NCBI RefSeq assembly: GCF_023343835.1
Contig: NC_064437.1
Span: forward strand, 27,751,001 to 27,815,000
Origin: Lagopus muta
Taxonomy: Eukaryota; Chordata; Aves; Galliformes; Phasianidae
Direction of reading: 5' to 3'
DNA length: 64,000 nucleotides
Under the pieces are notes generated by a model, which searched no databases, was not told the origin of the DNA, and saw only the letters and a list, made by a program, of their open reading frames with translations. The translations under genes were made by a program, and so were the position numbers. Shown piece after piece: positions 34,386 through 47,044 of this stretch (its first letter is position 1; each line of letters starts with the position of its first letter).

Positions 34386-37086
34386 GTGGTATGAGTAAAG
34401 CCCAGCAACCTTCCAACAGCTGGAAAAGGTCTGAAAAAGAGCTGCAGGTTCTGTGCTTAGAAAAGAAGTCTGTATTCTTCAACTTCAATAACCTTACTGA
34501 ACCTTAAGTTATCAGATAAAAGGTTTTGGATGTTGCAAAGCACTTAATCCATGAAAGTGAACTTGGATTAAAGGATGAGTATTCGTTGTCAACTTGAAAG
34601 GATTTTGAGCTCTTATTTTGGATTATGTCTAATGGTTTATCAAAAAGTGATCAAAACATATCAAAAAATAGCTGGCTGGTTTTCAAGTTACACTTATTGC
34701 CAAGAAGATGTGGTGAATTTCCATTATGTTTGTCTGATCTTTTAAAAATACAAACACAATTGGTTACCAACACAACTGGAAATCTTGTCATTCAATCTGC
34801 AATTCTGTGGACTTGCACAAATTCCTTTACCTAATTTTACTCAGTAGATCAGAAATATGCAAATAATTTTTCTGTATCTATTTGCTTTTCTCATTGAAGA
34901 CTAATTGTAAAAGACAATGTAGATTAGGTAGTAAGCATTTCTGAATCACGATTGCATTCTCCTTTTCAAATGAAAGTAATGGGCCCTAGCAGGTTTTTGT
35001 CCCCCCAGTTCCTGAAGTGTTTGTAGAACTTGTTACTTCCCTTTGGCCTTTAGCTACCACTAATCCTTTTCAGCTGACCAAGAAGGCTGACAGCTCATTG
35101 GTGATTTACTTTGTCCTTAACTTGAAAAGCTATGAAGAATACAGCATGTCAATCAGTAAAAAAATGATGTGTTATCAGCAATCATTTACCTATTGCTCTT
35201 AAAATCATCATACTCGAAAACCACATTTCATGTTCATTGGAAGCCACGTTCCAATGTCTTGATGTTTAGCTGTGTTTTTTTTTTGGTCTTTTTTAGGAAA
35301 GAAGGGTGTTTCATGAGACTGAATACATTTTAAGTGTAAGAAAAAGAAAGATAATAACTTATAATGTAGTCTTAAATATGCAGTATGATAACTATCACCA
35401 GGCTGAATTAGAATCAGCTCCACTGAAGTCAAATGGTGCAACATGTGAAACTGCAATGAAATAGAATCAATACTGGATACAAGACTATGGGCAGAATTTG
35501 AGGACTTTTTAATTTCCTGTACCGTATGTACTCCCTTTATGGTTGTGAGAATGTATGAAAGCAGTTAACACCATTCTGTAATCTATTTACAGATTCATAT
35601 CTGTAAATTTTCAAATTCATATCACAGATTTCCAAATTCTAACCGACTTCTGCTTTCAAGGTTCCATTTATTTATGTAACTCAGATTCAAATAAAGCTCT
35701 AAATAGCATTAATGAAATTATATACATTAAAGAAATCTAACACGCACTTAACCCCTCTGTTTCCTGCAAGTTTACACACTCCTTCATTTTCAGCTCTCAA
35801 AGGTATTAGGCATACTTAATTGTAACATAAATCAGATGGTGTATACTTATGCTTAAAACTCGCCAGTTCATGAATCATCTGACCATACAGTCACTATACT
35901 GTGCATCTATCAGTTATAGAGCTGTTTTAGAATGTACTCCTAGGAAGTTAATTTTCTATAATTTGCGTATTATTTATTAAATGGATCTATATTTACAGAA
36001 TGTACAGCAATAAGATGACAAAAATAATAAAATATAATCATTTCAATACAATTTAAGTTCCTTCTGACTTCTATATTTTTATAGAGTTCTAAACTTTGTT
36101 CTTATTTAAAACTGCTTTGTTTTTCTGATCTGCTACTACTAATTTTTTACATTTTAAGTTAAATAATCTCAGGTGCAGGCAGACATATATATTTATACAA
36201 ATAGATTTGGGACAGTTCTCTGTGGTGAAGCATAAATGTTCAAGTGATGCAAGAGCAAATGTAGCTTTGAATTTCCCTATTATTTAATTTCTTTGGTGCT
36301 GGAGAGATTCAAAAAGCTTTTTGAGTTTCAGCAACTTTTCTTTACTGCTTTTATGAGCCACATAGTTGTCTAGAATCTTTGCAGATTATTCTGTGGTATC
36401 CCTGTTCTTTACCATCCTTCTTCAGCAGTTCAAAGTGTTTTACTATATTCAGGCCCTGCAACTGTCATTCACTGTAACTGCTTAAGAAATTGAGAAGAAA
36501 AAAAAGACTTCAAGTAAATGTGATGGTTTCCTCTACTAAATAATATTATTGGGCTTTCTATGTGGAAATTTCAGTCAAAAAAACAAACAAACAAACACTT
36601 AGGACAGCTTGACAGTGATGTCATTCATATCATTGTAAATGATGATGCAATAATGAGATAAATTGAAGCTGACATCTGCTAAAAAGGTATAATAAAAAAA
36701 AACTTTAGAAACTTTATGAAAAAAAAATCATCAGAATCAACCAAATCTATGTGAAATATTGGATGTATTACTTGAGTATACAAAGTGTTCTCAGGAAAGC
36801 AGCAATGGACAAAAACAGCAGAATACAGCTTAAATGGAATAAACCAGTCCCTGGTGTACATTGTACTGTAATTTTATGACTGCTCTGATTATCAGCACTG
36901 CAATAGAAACAAACAAACAAACAAACAAAAAAATCTTACCAAAGCCTTAGTGCATCACATGCTTCAAAAAATAGCCTCTGTCCCCACTCCTTACTTATTT
37001 ATTACGAACAGTATAAAAAGAAGATGAAGTATAGGAAAGAATAGAGATGGGATGGGGTGAAGAAATGTACCAAAACATTACTCAAC
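34386..37086. other. Unique AT-rich sequence
   Basis: No gene is seen. CAAA-type simple repeats occur at about 36580-36598 and 36907-36930, and a nine-base T run near 35276. Short frames are unsupported. Confidence 0.5.
36907..36930 (+). repeat. (CAAA)n microsatellite
   Basis: About five to six CAAA units followed by an A run. A smaller related tract lies at about 36580-36598. Confidence 0.9.
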
Positions 37087-37258
37087 ATCACAGAATCACA
37101 GAATGGCCAGGGCTGGAAGAGACCTCAAGGATGATGAATCTCCAACCCCCCTGCCACATGCAGGGCCACCAACCTCCACATTTAATACCAGCCCAGGCTG
37201 CCCAGGATCCCATCCAACCTGGCCTTGAACACCTCCAGGGACATCTCAGACACCCTCA
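37087..37258 (-). mobile_element. CR1 LINE 3' end, short young fragment
   Basis: The tail 'tcacagaatcacagaatgg' starts at 37087, followed by the 3' UTR ('ggctggaagagacctcaagg', 'cagcccaggctgcccaggat') and about 20 codons of the ORF2 end. Similarity stops near 37258, about 40 bases before a 23-base T run. It is severely 5'-truncated. Confidence 0.9.
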
Positions 37259-37295
37259 AAGAAAATCATTAGCTTGCAAATTTAAGGCAACTATC

Positions 37296-37318
37296 TTTTT
37301 TTTTTTTTTTTTTTTTTT
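37296..37318 (+). repeat. Poly(T) run of 23
   Basis: Twenty-three consecutive T residues. It could be the poly(A) of something inserted on the minus strand, but the flanks show no recognised SINE or processed pseudogene. Confidence 0.95.
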
Positions 37319-37854
37319 CATCTTGTCACTGTATTGCATTCATAGGCTTTGATGATGTTGGTGGATGGCTGCTGTACAGTCATTTTATTTGCTTTCCTTC
37401 CCATGTGTTCACATGCACAACTCTTAGATGCATCTTTCTTTTCTAAATTTAGTAGTTGAATTTGAACTGTAACTGGTGTATATGGCTCACTGGAAACAGC
37501 CACTCTGACAGATCATACATAAGTGACCATAGCAGAGCTCCATCCGACCCATCAGTGTCTTATGGAGAAGCAGAGAGAAGAGAAAGAAGCGAACTGCGGT
37601 AACACATATATAGAAGCTTTCTTTTCAAGCATATCTTTCTTCCTGATCCTTAAATCACTCACACTGAAGACCTGTTCAACACCAAGATCTGTTTTATTAA
37701 CTGCTTCAACATGTGATGACCTGAAGAATTATGTAGAGAGGTACTTGCTAAGATACATAAAATGCCAATTGCCTATTTTTTCAGCAACAGACAGTGGCTA
37801 AGGTGAGGTACAAGAAATAGTAGTGTCTTCATTTTACATCACAGCCAATAATTC

Positions 37855-37902
37855 CTGCACGTAGATGTTCTCTGTGTGCTGCACGTAGATGTTCTCTGTG
37901 TG
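37855..37902 (+). repeat. Exact 24-bp tandem duplication
   Basis: The 24-base unit that starts CTGCACGTAGATG and ends CTCTGTGTG occurs twice in direct succession without mismatch. It is followed by a TGCATGCATG alternating purine-pyrimidine stretch. Confidence 0.95.
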
Positions 37903-40375
37903 CATGCATGTACATGGGCATGTTTGTAAGTATGTTGGTGTGTGCTTATAAATTGAACAAGATACAATATCTGCAATTTCACTAGACTTTGGTAATGGTG
38001 AAAACCTCAGTTCCTCTCAAGTTACCATAGCAACACAGCAATGCACTGAGATATGAGTAGTCTTGCCTTGAAATGATTTTGATCAGCTCTCTCTGTTACC
38101 AATTAATACTGAATTGGAAGCCAATAATAAATGCAAATATCTCTGTAAGCAGCAACTGAGGGTGTTAACAGGATGATCAGCAGAAAATATTAAGCAATTT
38201 AGTCATTAGCCACTTCCACTAGAATACAGTATAATACACCAAGCTAATGTTTTTTTATTAAAAAGATACTGTAATGTAGCTTCCATAAAGGTATTTCAGT
38301 GCAGAACCAGACATAACTGCATGCATTGTCTTCTCTTCTGCATTTTAAGGCCTTAATTACTGGCTTTTAATTAGACATCACTTAACTCTTCCTTTGTCTA
38401 AAGGACCCAGAGACTAGAAGTGATGTGTTGATATAAATACTCCCCTACAAATATCATCTCATGTATGTAAAGCTTTAATTACAAGCTTGTATGTGTAAAA
38501 AATCCCAGCAACCTACAGTAGGAGGAGAAAGGTCAGTTATAATACAAATAATGGAGAAAAATAATAATGGAGAAAATAATAATGTAATAAATATATTGTG
38601 CTTATGGCATGATCTGCCAGTTTCTTTATAATCATTTAAGCAAATAAGAGTCATGTTAAAACTACAAAAATTGCATGGGAAAAAAAAAATTAATCCTACA
38701 GAAAAATGCTTTTGTGACTTCGGATCAAGAACGTTGAAGTACTGAAAAAGAAGTCAGTGAATTTCATGCAAACAACTAGCACAACAATTTTTGGAGGTGG
38801 AAGGTAGCTTGCCATGTAAGATCTACAGGTAAACAGTTAATTAATAAGGACTACATGAAAGCATGCAGTAGTTACTATAGAGTTTTCCTAAACACGTATT
38901 ATTTTCCTTTTGGAAATTCTGACTAAAGATGATTTTGCACACATGCCACTCATCTGAATGCCAAACAGCAAGGTGGATCATGCACACACAAGCACAAAAT
39001 ACAGCAGTACACCTAATACACACACAGTTCTTTTTCTTAATGTGAATGGTGGCTTAAAAACTCCAAAGGATACAAAAGCAATAATCTCAATTTGGCCATA
39101 CATTTCAGACATACGCAAGGAGTTCATGAAAACAACAGAAAGAGAATTATAACTTAGACTGTCATCCATTAGCTTAGAAAATGTTCTATATTTTTCTACC
39201 ATCGGATCACTACTTTAACCTCTAAATTTTAAAAATAGGTGCGCTTTTTTTTGTCCATAAACAGATCTGTTAAAACATGTTCTCTTAAGTTAAAACATTT
39301 CTCTTAAGTTATAAATACTCATCAGTCTTCACAATTTGAAAATGACAGCACCTGCTGTAAAGATCTATATGCTCACTGTGTTAAATCAACCTCTAAAATA
39401 TTAAGACAAAAGACATACACACAAAAACTCAATAAACAGTTCTGAGTTGACTTTCTACATTTGAGACAGCCTACTGATGAAAAACTTCATTCTATGTCGT
39501 TCCCTGTCTCTAGAAAGATGTTTTAAAGTTGTCTCACATAAAATGAAGCTTGTGCACTAGTTTCATTAGCTTCTCACAGTATACTTTATCAAGAAATATG
39601 AAACTCAAATAGCTATGTAAATTAATTAATCTCAAAAAGAAATCAACATAAAATCTGGGGACTGTAAATGACTCCAAATGAATTAGATGCAACACAGCAT
39701 TTCATTTTCAGGAATGTATTCATTTATTTATGCTACATGGCGATGCTTACAGGAGAAATGCAAATATTTAGACCTTAATCCTGCAATCAGCATAAAATAA
39801 ATCGAATTTTCCTCACTGTTACATAGAAACCACAAGACTAGTTTCTAAGGAACAGATATCAAGAAACCCACAGTTAGGGAGAGGTTTCAAAATACGCTAT
39901 TACAGTTTAGGCATTTCAGTGTGCTCTAGATTTTAATAATTCTTGAAAAAAGGACAACTAAAATTAGGACTCTTAGGCAGATTTTGAAAAACAATAATAA
40001 TGCTCAAAGCTTTTCCGAAAATGTGGCCTGGTCCCTCTTCCCAGTCAACACAACCGCAATAAACTAGGAAATTGTATATGGTTCCTGTATAACAAAAATC
40101 CTAAATCCTTTTTTTCCTTCTCCTTAAGAGAAAATCAAATTCAGAAAGACTGAGGATCACATTCTAAAAAAAAAGGAAAATACTGTCTAAACTGATCAAT
40201 ATCTGTATGGAAAAAGTATGCCGCCATCCGTATTACTGATAAATGTTTTACTTTACCAGCAGACTGTAAGTTGACCACATGACCCTTCTTTCAATTTGGC
40301 TTTCAAGGTAAACTGTGTTTAATTAGAAATGATATAAACCCTCGAAAGTTATCCAGACACAATTCAATTTCCCTA

Positions 40376-40808
40376 CAGAATCATAGAATCATAAAATGGC
40401 CTGGTTTGAAAAGGACTGCAATGCTCATCCAGTTCCAACCCCCTGCTATGTGCAGGGTCACCAATCTGCAGACCAGGCTGCCCAGAGCCACATCCAGCCT
40501 GGCCCTGAATGCCTGCAGGGATGGGGCATCCACAACCTCCTTGGGCAGCCTGTTCCAGTGTCTCACCACCTCTGTGTGAAAAACTTCCTCCTAATATCCA
40601 ACCTAAACCTCCCCTGTCTCAGTTTAAAACCATTCCCCCTTTTCCTATCACTGTCCACAAACAGCTGTTCTCCCTCTTGTTTATACGCTCCCTTCCAGTA
40701 CTGGAAGGCCACAATGAGGTCTCCCTGGAGCCTTCTCTTCTCCAAGCTAAACAAGCCCAGTTCCCTCAACCTTTCCCCATAGCAGAGGTGCTCCAGCCCT
40801 CTCATATG
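40376..40808 (-). mobile_element. CR1 LINE, minus strand, 5'-truncated, fairly young
   Basis: The tail 'cagaatcatagaatcataa' starts at 40376. A minus frame (40563-40916) reads [37 protein letters not shown] and [23 protein letters not shown], the CR1 C-terminus; it shifts frame before the true end. The 5' end near 40808 faces the 5' end of the plus-strand CR1 that starts near 40955. Confidence 0.92.
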
Positions 40809-40954
40809 GAATTGGAAAGCCAAAATCCATCTGGTGTTGAAACTGGTCAGGAATGTGAAAGGCAGAGAGAAAAGCTTTGAAAGGAACACAAGCAACAAAA
40901 AGACTAGAAAAAGCATTGGTCTGCAGCTGTATGGAGTAAGGAGCCTGGTGACAA

Positions 40955-42000
40955 GGCGGCCTGGTAGATAAGATCAATCTACTCCATGTCTTCTTTGCCC
41001 AGTCTTTACTAGTAAGATCTGCCTTCAGAAATCTCAGGCCTTTGATACTGAACAGAAGGAAAGTCTGGAGCAAGGACAACTCACATTCATTGGAGCTAGT
41101 TAGGAAATGTTTAAACAAACCTGCTATGCACCTATGAGTGCAAAGGGAGATGGCTAATGTCATTGATTGGCCACTTTCAATTATCTCAGAAAGAACATGG
41201 TGGTCTCAATTCCTGAGAACTAGAATACATGTGCTAATCCTGTCTTCAAGAAGAGCAAGGAGGATCTGGGGATCTGCAGGTCCATCAGTCTCAGCCCAAG
41301 AGGGAAAAAGGTCATACATAAATCCTGGAAACCATTTCCAGTTACTTGAAAGGGAAGGAGTAGATTGGGAGTAGTCAGGATGGGTTCATGAGGAATAACC
41401 ATGACTGTCCAAACTGATTGCCCTGTCTAAGATGATAGCTAGCCAAGTAGGTGAAGGAAGAGCAGTACATATCATTTGTCATGACTTCAACAGTGCTTCA
41501 GATAACTGTCTCTGCTAACATCCACATAGACAACTGGGGAAGCACACACTTGAGAAATAGTGAGGTAAACTGAAACCTGGCTCAACTGCCATACTCAGGG
41601 GGTTATACTCAGCAGCACAAAGTCTAGTTGCAGTCCAATCACTGGTTATCTACTCCAGTAGTTCTGTCAGATTCCCACAGGCAATAATAGGTCTTCATAG
41701 CCTTGAGAACTTCGCAAGGACCTGCATACAAAGAATCTGCCATTTGGCCCCTCTACTAAGCACAGGTGAGACCACGTCTGGAGTGCTGTGTCCAGTTCTG
41801 GGTCACCCAGTGCCAAAGGGGCATGGAGTTAAAGGAGCAAGATTGTGAAGAGACCAGAGAATCTGAAATATGAGAGCCTGAGAGGGATAGGACTAGTCAG
41901 CCCGGAGAAGAGTGGGTTTTTATCAATGTCTTTGAAATCCAGCTGGGAGAATGAACAAGACACATCAAAATGGAGCCAGAGCTCAGTTCTTTGCTCAGCA
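40955..42000 (+). mobile_element. Old CR1 LINE, linker through C-terminal region, with internal deletion
   Basis: The plus strand starts in the linker ('ttctttgcccagtctttac', 'ggaaagtctggagcaaggac'), passes through early reverse-transcriptase regions ('gccactttcaattatctcag', 'atcctggaaaccatttcc') and reaches the motif B area near 41660 ('cacaaagtctagttgcagtc'). It then skips to the late ORF2 region ('agcacaggtgagaccacgtc', 'gtgtccagttctgggtcacc'). FADD is lost in the deletion. There is no intact frame and no 3' tail. This is an older lineage than its neighbour at 40376-40808. Confidence 0.82.
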
Positions 42001-43676
42001 AATGTTAGTCTGCATGTGGAACATAAAAAAACCCCACATTTCTATCAGGTTAATTAAGCACTGTAACAAGTTGCATAGAGTTTTCGATCTCATTTTTCAA
42101 GATCCAGGTTGACTCTCCTCTGTAGTCCAAGAATATTTGACATCTTCTTGAAATATATTTTTAGAAACCTTTCTAATTTCCGTAACATAGCTTCATGATT
42201 TTGAGTCTCCTATCATTCCTATCCTTTACTTGACATAAATGTATGTGATGTTATTTTTTCCTTACACTTTCTATTAATTTACATACAAAAGAATGAAAAT
42301 GTAAGTGTGTTTTTCTTTACCCCGAATACCTTTGATATTATTGAGAAATGTTCACACAGTACAGTGGAAAAAATTCTTAGCCAATGTAACTCAGTGTATT
42401 GATACCTGCTTGTGATCTGCTTTAGCTTCTCTGGAGAAAACAAATAAAGAGAACTGTTCTGCAATGCCTCTTCTTTAGAATTCTTTAGAATTGTTTAGAA
42501 AACTTTATTTTTTTTTATTGAAAATTTTAATTTCACCTAATGTAATAGGAGTTCATTCAACAGAGACATTATATCAAATTAACTGTAAAGCTGGAATGAA
42601 GCATTCATATTTAAACAGCTATAATGCTATTATTAGAACAGATAAAATAACTATTATGACAACAAAGCAGTGGTTAAATCAACAGCTGTTTTCTCTTAAG
42701 TTCAACTAGTCAGATCTATCCTTTCTACTAGCCAGATAATTAAGAATTTTTATGTTTACCTTTATGTTTGCCTTTTAGAAATGAATTAGAATGGACAGCA
42801 AATACAACCAAGGAAATACAATGATCTGTTCTTTTAACAGTTCTTATTTAAATACTGAATAGAAAACAGGAAAGCATTGGAGAAAAATAATAGAAGTAGT
42901 AGGAGTAGGAGTGGGAATAGGAGTAGGAGAGGGTGTAGGAGTAAGAGTGAGAGGAGAGGAGGAGAATGGAGGAGGGGGGAGGAAAGGAGAGGAGAAAAGG
43001 AATAACCATTCCTAAAATTACAATAAAAAACATTCAGATTTTCTTCCTATGTGTCATTTATATGTTTGTTTAACTCTTGCATATCTTCCCTGGGATTGTT
43101 TCAAGTGTACATATTCCTTTATGTCATTCAATTTTTCCTGAAACCAAAATTGTAATGATTTGATGTATTGTATGAATTGTAATGATAATGTAAAGAAATT
43201 ATGATTTCTTCCTTTTATGTTCTTTACAAGAACTTTGCTTTTTTCCCCTACAGTTGTTATACTGAACACAGAACTTACTGTGCCAGTGATGTTTTATCTC
43301 CTAGACATACAGTTTACATTTACATTTTTAAAAGGATGCTTAGATTCTAAGATCTGTAAGATGCTGTCTTTTTAAAATAAATTATATATTTTCGTTTCTC
43401 CAGCATGGGTCTTCTACATGGGTTGCTGTTCTTCAGAATGAACGGGTTCCAGTGTGGGTTTTGCTCTAGTGCTCTGAGCACCTCACCAACTCCTATTTCT
43501 TCTGATCTTGACATGTACAGACTTTTATTTTTTCCCTTACTCCTTCCTGTTTCTGCAGCATCTTTCCACTTAAGTATGTTTTCTGTGAGGGTCAATCCTG
43601 GAGCTTTCCTGCTACTTCTGTCACCAACATCTAATATAGTAAAATTAGAATTAATTAGGATTAGAATTATAATAAT
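42001..43676. other. Unique AT-rich sequence with simple repeats
   Basis: No gene is seen. TTCTTTAGAA-like units repeat at about 42466-42502, and a long purine tract lies at 42890-42995. The minus frame 42848-43033 (Ser/Tyr-rich SHSYSYTLSYSYSHSYSY) is only the translation of that simple repeat. Confidence 0.5.
42890..42995 (+). repeat. Purine-rich GGAGTA/GGAGGA minisatellite-like tract
   Basis: About 105 bases of degenerate six-base units (GGAGTA, GGAGTG, GGAGAG, GGAGGA). It changes from T-containing units on the left to a nearly pure purine segment (about 42947-42994) with a GGGGGG block near 42970. Confidence 0.9.
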
Positions 43677-44350
43677 TAGAAATAGAATAGTTGAGTTAGA
43701 AGGGATTTATAAAGATCATCAACTCCAACAGCCTGATCACTTTGGGGCTAATGAAAAGTTAAAGCGTATTAATAAAGGTACTATCCAAACTGCTCTTGAG
43801 TTCTGACAGGCACAGGGGACCAAACACCTTCCTAAAAAGACCGTTCCAATCCTTCATCACCCTCACAATAAAGAACTTTTTTCCAGATATCCAATCTGAA
43901 CCTCCCCTGGCACAGCCTTGTGCCATCTTGTGCATCATATAATTGGTTACCAGGCGGAAGACCAGCACCTTCCTCCTCAGGAAGTTGAAGAGACCAATGA
44001 GGGCACCTCTCAGCCTTCTTTTCTCCCAACTAGACAACCCAAGAGTCTCAACCCCTCCTTGCAGTACATGCCTTCCAGCCCTGCCACCAGCTTTGCTGTC
44101 CCCCTCTGGATGCTTTCAAGTACCTTACCACCCTTTTTATGTTGTGGAGACCAGAACTGCACGCAGTACTCCAGGTGAGGCTGCACCAGTGCTAAATACA
44201 GCAGGAGAATCTCTTCTTTGACTGGCTGGTTATGCTGTGTTTAATGCACCCCAAGATGCAGTTTGCCCTCCTGGCTGCCAGGGCACACTGCTGGCTCATG
44301 CTCAGCTGCTGTCACCAGCACCACCAGGTGCCTTTCTGCTGAACTGAACT
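43677..44350 (-). mobile_element. CR1 LINE, minus strand, GAATAG-tail subfamily
   Basis: The 3' end has 'gaaatagaatagttgagtt', then the 3' UTR ('gatcatcaactccaacagcc', 'gaccaaacaccttcctaaa'). ORF2 C-terminal equivalents follow: 'ctgaacctcccctggcacag', 'gcctttcttttctcccaac'-type sequence near 44010, 'gaccagaactgcacgcagta' and 'gcagtttgccctcctggctg'. A minus frame at 43759-44037 retains part of it, but frameshifts abound. Its 5' end faces the plus-strand CR1 starting near 44688. Confidence 0.88.
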
Positions 44351-44687
44351 CACTTCCCCATGTGTACCTCTGTCCTCACTCTAACTATAGATCAAATTAC
44401 AGGCTTTTGTTTAAGGTTGTTTATTCTCATGCACTTCTTAAGAAAGGAATTACCCAAAGAATTAGCAATACAGAAGGGAACAGAGGGAAGGCTGTATCCA
44501 TAATGAAGTTCAGTGGCTTCGGAGAGCAAATAAGGGAATAAATCCAGATTATTTCTACCTGGCAGAACCATTTTTGACTTTGAAAAAGGCTCACTGCCCT
44601 GAAGGTCTGATTAAATAATTAAAGAGGTGCTTTCTTCTGCACCAGTTTTTGCATTAGAAGCAAAGTAATTTTTTTAGAACAAATAAA
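44351..44687. other. Spacer between two CR1 copies
   Basis: AT-rich sequence of about 340 bases between the 5' ends of two oppositely oriented CR1 copies. Nothing is recognised in it. Confidence 0.5.
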
Positions 44688-46052
44688 TAGGGGAACAACA
44701 GGCTCATCAACCTGACTTCTGTGCCAGGAAAGGTTATGAAAAAGATCATCTTGAGTGAATTCACATGTCCCACACGTGTGGGACAACCAGGGGATCAGGG
44801 CCAGACAGCACGGATACATGAAAGCCAGGTTCTGTCTGATAAACCACATCTCCTTCTATGATCTAGTGACCCACCTGGTGGATGAGGAAAAAGCTGTTGA
44901 TGTAGTCTACCTAGACTTCAGCAAAGCCTTTGACACTGTCTCCCAAAGCATTCTCCTGGAGAAGCTGGCAGCCCATGGCTTGGACAGGTGCTGGGTAAAG
45001 AACTGGCTGGAGGGCTGGGCTCAGAGAGTGGTGGTGAATGGAGTTACATCCAGCTAGTAACTGGTCACAAATAGTGGTTCCCAGGGGGTCAGTAATGGGG
45101 CCTGTCCAGAGCAATATCTTTACTGATGACCCGCATGAGGGGACTGAGTGCACCCTCAGTAAATTTGCAGATGACACCAAGTCAGGAAGAGGTGTTGATC
45201 TCTCTGAGAGCAGGAAGGCCTTGCAGAGAGATATGGACATATTGGATTAATGGACAGAGACCAGTGGAATGAAGCTCGACAAGATCAAGTGCCAGCTCCT
45301 GCACTTTTGCCACAAGAACACCAGGCAATGCTGCAAGGTGGGGCACAGTGGCTAGAAGACTGTAAAAAAGAAAAGGATCTGGGGGTGTCGGCTGACCATG
45401 AGCCAGGATTGTGTCCAGGTAGTCAAACAGGCCAATGGCACCCTGACTTATATCAGAAGTATGTAACCAGAAGAAGCGGGGAGGTGACCGTTCTCCTGTA
45501 TTCAGCTCTGATGGGGCTGCACTTCAAGTTGCACTGCAACGTGTGTTCTTTTTTTGGCCCCTCATTACAAGAAAGGCACTGAGGCCATGGAGGATGTCCA
45601 GAGAACAGCAACAAAGGTGTGAAGGGTATGGAGCACAAGTCTTATGGGTGGCTGAGGGAACTGGGATTGTTCAGTCTGGAGGAAAGGAGCAAAGGAGCAC
45701 GGGGGAGGCCTTACTGCTCTCTGTAACTCCCTGAAAGGATGCTGTGCTGAGGTGGGGGTCAGCCTCTACTCCTGTGTAACTAACAGTAGAATGAGTAATG
45801 GCTTTAAGTTGAACCTGGGAAGGGTCAGGCTGGATACGAGGAAAAATTTCTTCTCAGAAAGAGGGACAGTGCAGTAGAACAGGCTGCCCAGGGAAGCAGT
45901 GGAGTCACCATCCCTGGAGGTGCTCCAGAAGTAGGTAGATGTGGCTTAGTGAATGACGTGGCTTAGTGGGCATGGTGGGAATGGGTCAATGGTTGGACTA
46001 GATGATCTTAGTGGTCTTGTCTAACCTTAATGATTCTATCGTTCTATGGTTC
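44688..46052 (+). mobile_element. CR1 LINE, 1.37 kb, most of reverse transcriptase to tail
   Basis: The copy starts in the NYRPVSL region. A first frame (44755-45057) carries [26 protein letters not shown] (motif A) and ends at a TAG. A second frame (45038-45250) carries [15 protein letters not shown] (altered motif B) and [11 protein letters not shown] (FADD). Later frameshifts follow. The tail ends 'gattctatcgttctatgg' near 46052. Two short tandem duplications are visible: GGAGCAAA near 45686, and GTGGCTTAGTG near 45942-45970. It is a pseudogene closely related to the inverted copy at 48929-49368. Confidence 0.93.
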
Positions 46053-47044
46053 TAAATATTGAGAATGATGGAACTTCTGGGACTTATCAACACTGCAACT
46101 TGTGTCTTCCATTCACACTTTTCTTCTGTTTGATAGAGAAGTATTAGGTTTTTATAAGATTTGTAGTCAATACTGTTCTAAAAGAAGACAAATTGCAAGC
46201 TTTGAATGTTAGGTTTTGTCTTCATTAGCAAGATCAATTGATACAGTATCCCTCAAATCACCTTAAATTTATCGTGCATCCACATGCAAAACCGTTTCAA
46301 AAGACTGATGGGGAGCCAAGACTGGCTAAAGTTATGCTGACAGCTTTTGAAGCTAAAGCCCTAACTGACTGGAACTCAATCCTTAAGGTGAAAATCTGCC
46401 TTAGAGCTGTGTAGGCATAAACAAAGATTTCGAACAGAATAAATTTTAATATATGAATTAAAACAAGTCCAATGTCTTTTAGGATATTTCAAAACTATCA
46501 GGAACAGCAACTATAAAGTCATTCTTAATGTATTCAAAGCAAAGGCTTAAACATATATAAATTACAAGGATATCAAACAACATGTAATCAATCTATCTGG
46601 GTTTAGGGCAAACTAATAATTGCACTAAACTGTACCGTAACCAGTGAAGAAGTACTTCATAATACGGATGCCATATCAGTGCTTACAGGAGAATGAGGAA
46701 TGTGATCACCAAAACAGCAAACAATACAATAGCAGGCACACAAGTGACAAAAACTTGCCATACTAAGGAAAAGTATAGCACATGGGAGTGCAACAGAACT
46801 AAATATTCTGCCCAACAGAGAAGAAAAGTATCTGACAAAACCAGAAAACAAAATGATGCGGGGAACAACTGAGACTCTTCTTTCGCACAGCTGGGGAGAA
46901 GCACAAAAACACAACAGATTTGAGGGGAAAAAAAAAAGACTCAAGGAAGAGTCATAACAATTTCAACTTCTCTCATCAAAGATCTCTCAAGATTAAGCAC
47001 TTGGACCCCAGTGACCAAGACTGAGGACTGTATCCATCCATATT
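46053..47044. other. Unique sequence
   Basis: No repeat is recognised. The 95-codon minus frame 46657-46944 translates to a hydrophobic, Cys/Phe-rich chain. With no splice context, domain or homologue known to me I treat it as chance. Confidence 0.5.

Larger units (their letters stand above)
37259..40375. other. Unique AT-rich sequence
   Basis: No gene is seen. It contains a T23 run, an exact 24-base tandem duplication (37855-37902), a duplicated AATAATGGAGAAAAT-like unit at about 38541-38590, and a near-repeat TTAAAACATNTCTCTTAAG at about 39271-39311. Frames up to 92 codons (37523-37801) are unsupported. Confidence 0.5.

Noticed and set aside
42848..43033. Ser/Tyr-repeat protein on the minus strand
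   Set aside because: It is the translation of the GGAGTA simple repeat.
43677..46052. Twin-priming (5' inversion) of a single CR1
   Set aside because: Each half has its own 3' UTR and tail of a different subfamily, so they are two insertions.
46657..46944. Small membrane protein on the minus strand
   Set aside because: Hydrophobic composition is common in chance frames of AT-rich DNA, and nothing else supports coding.
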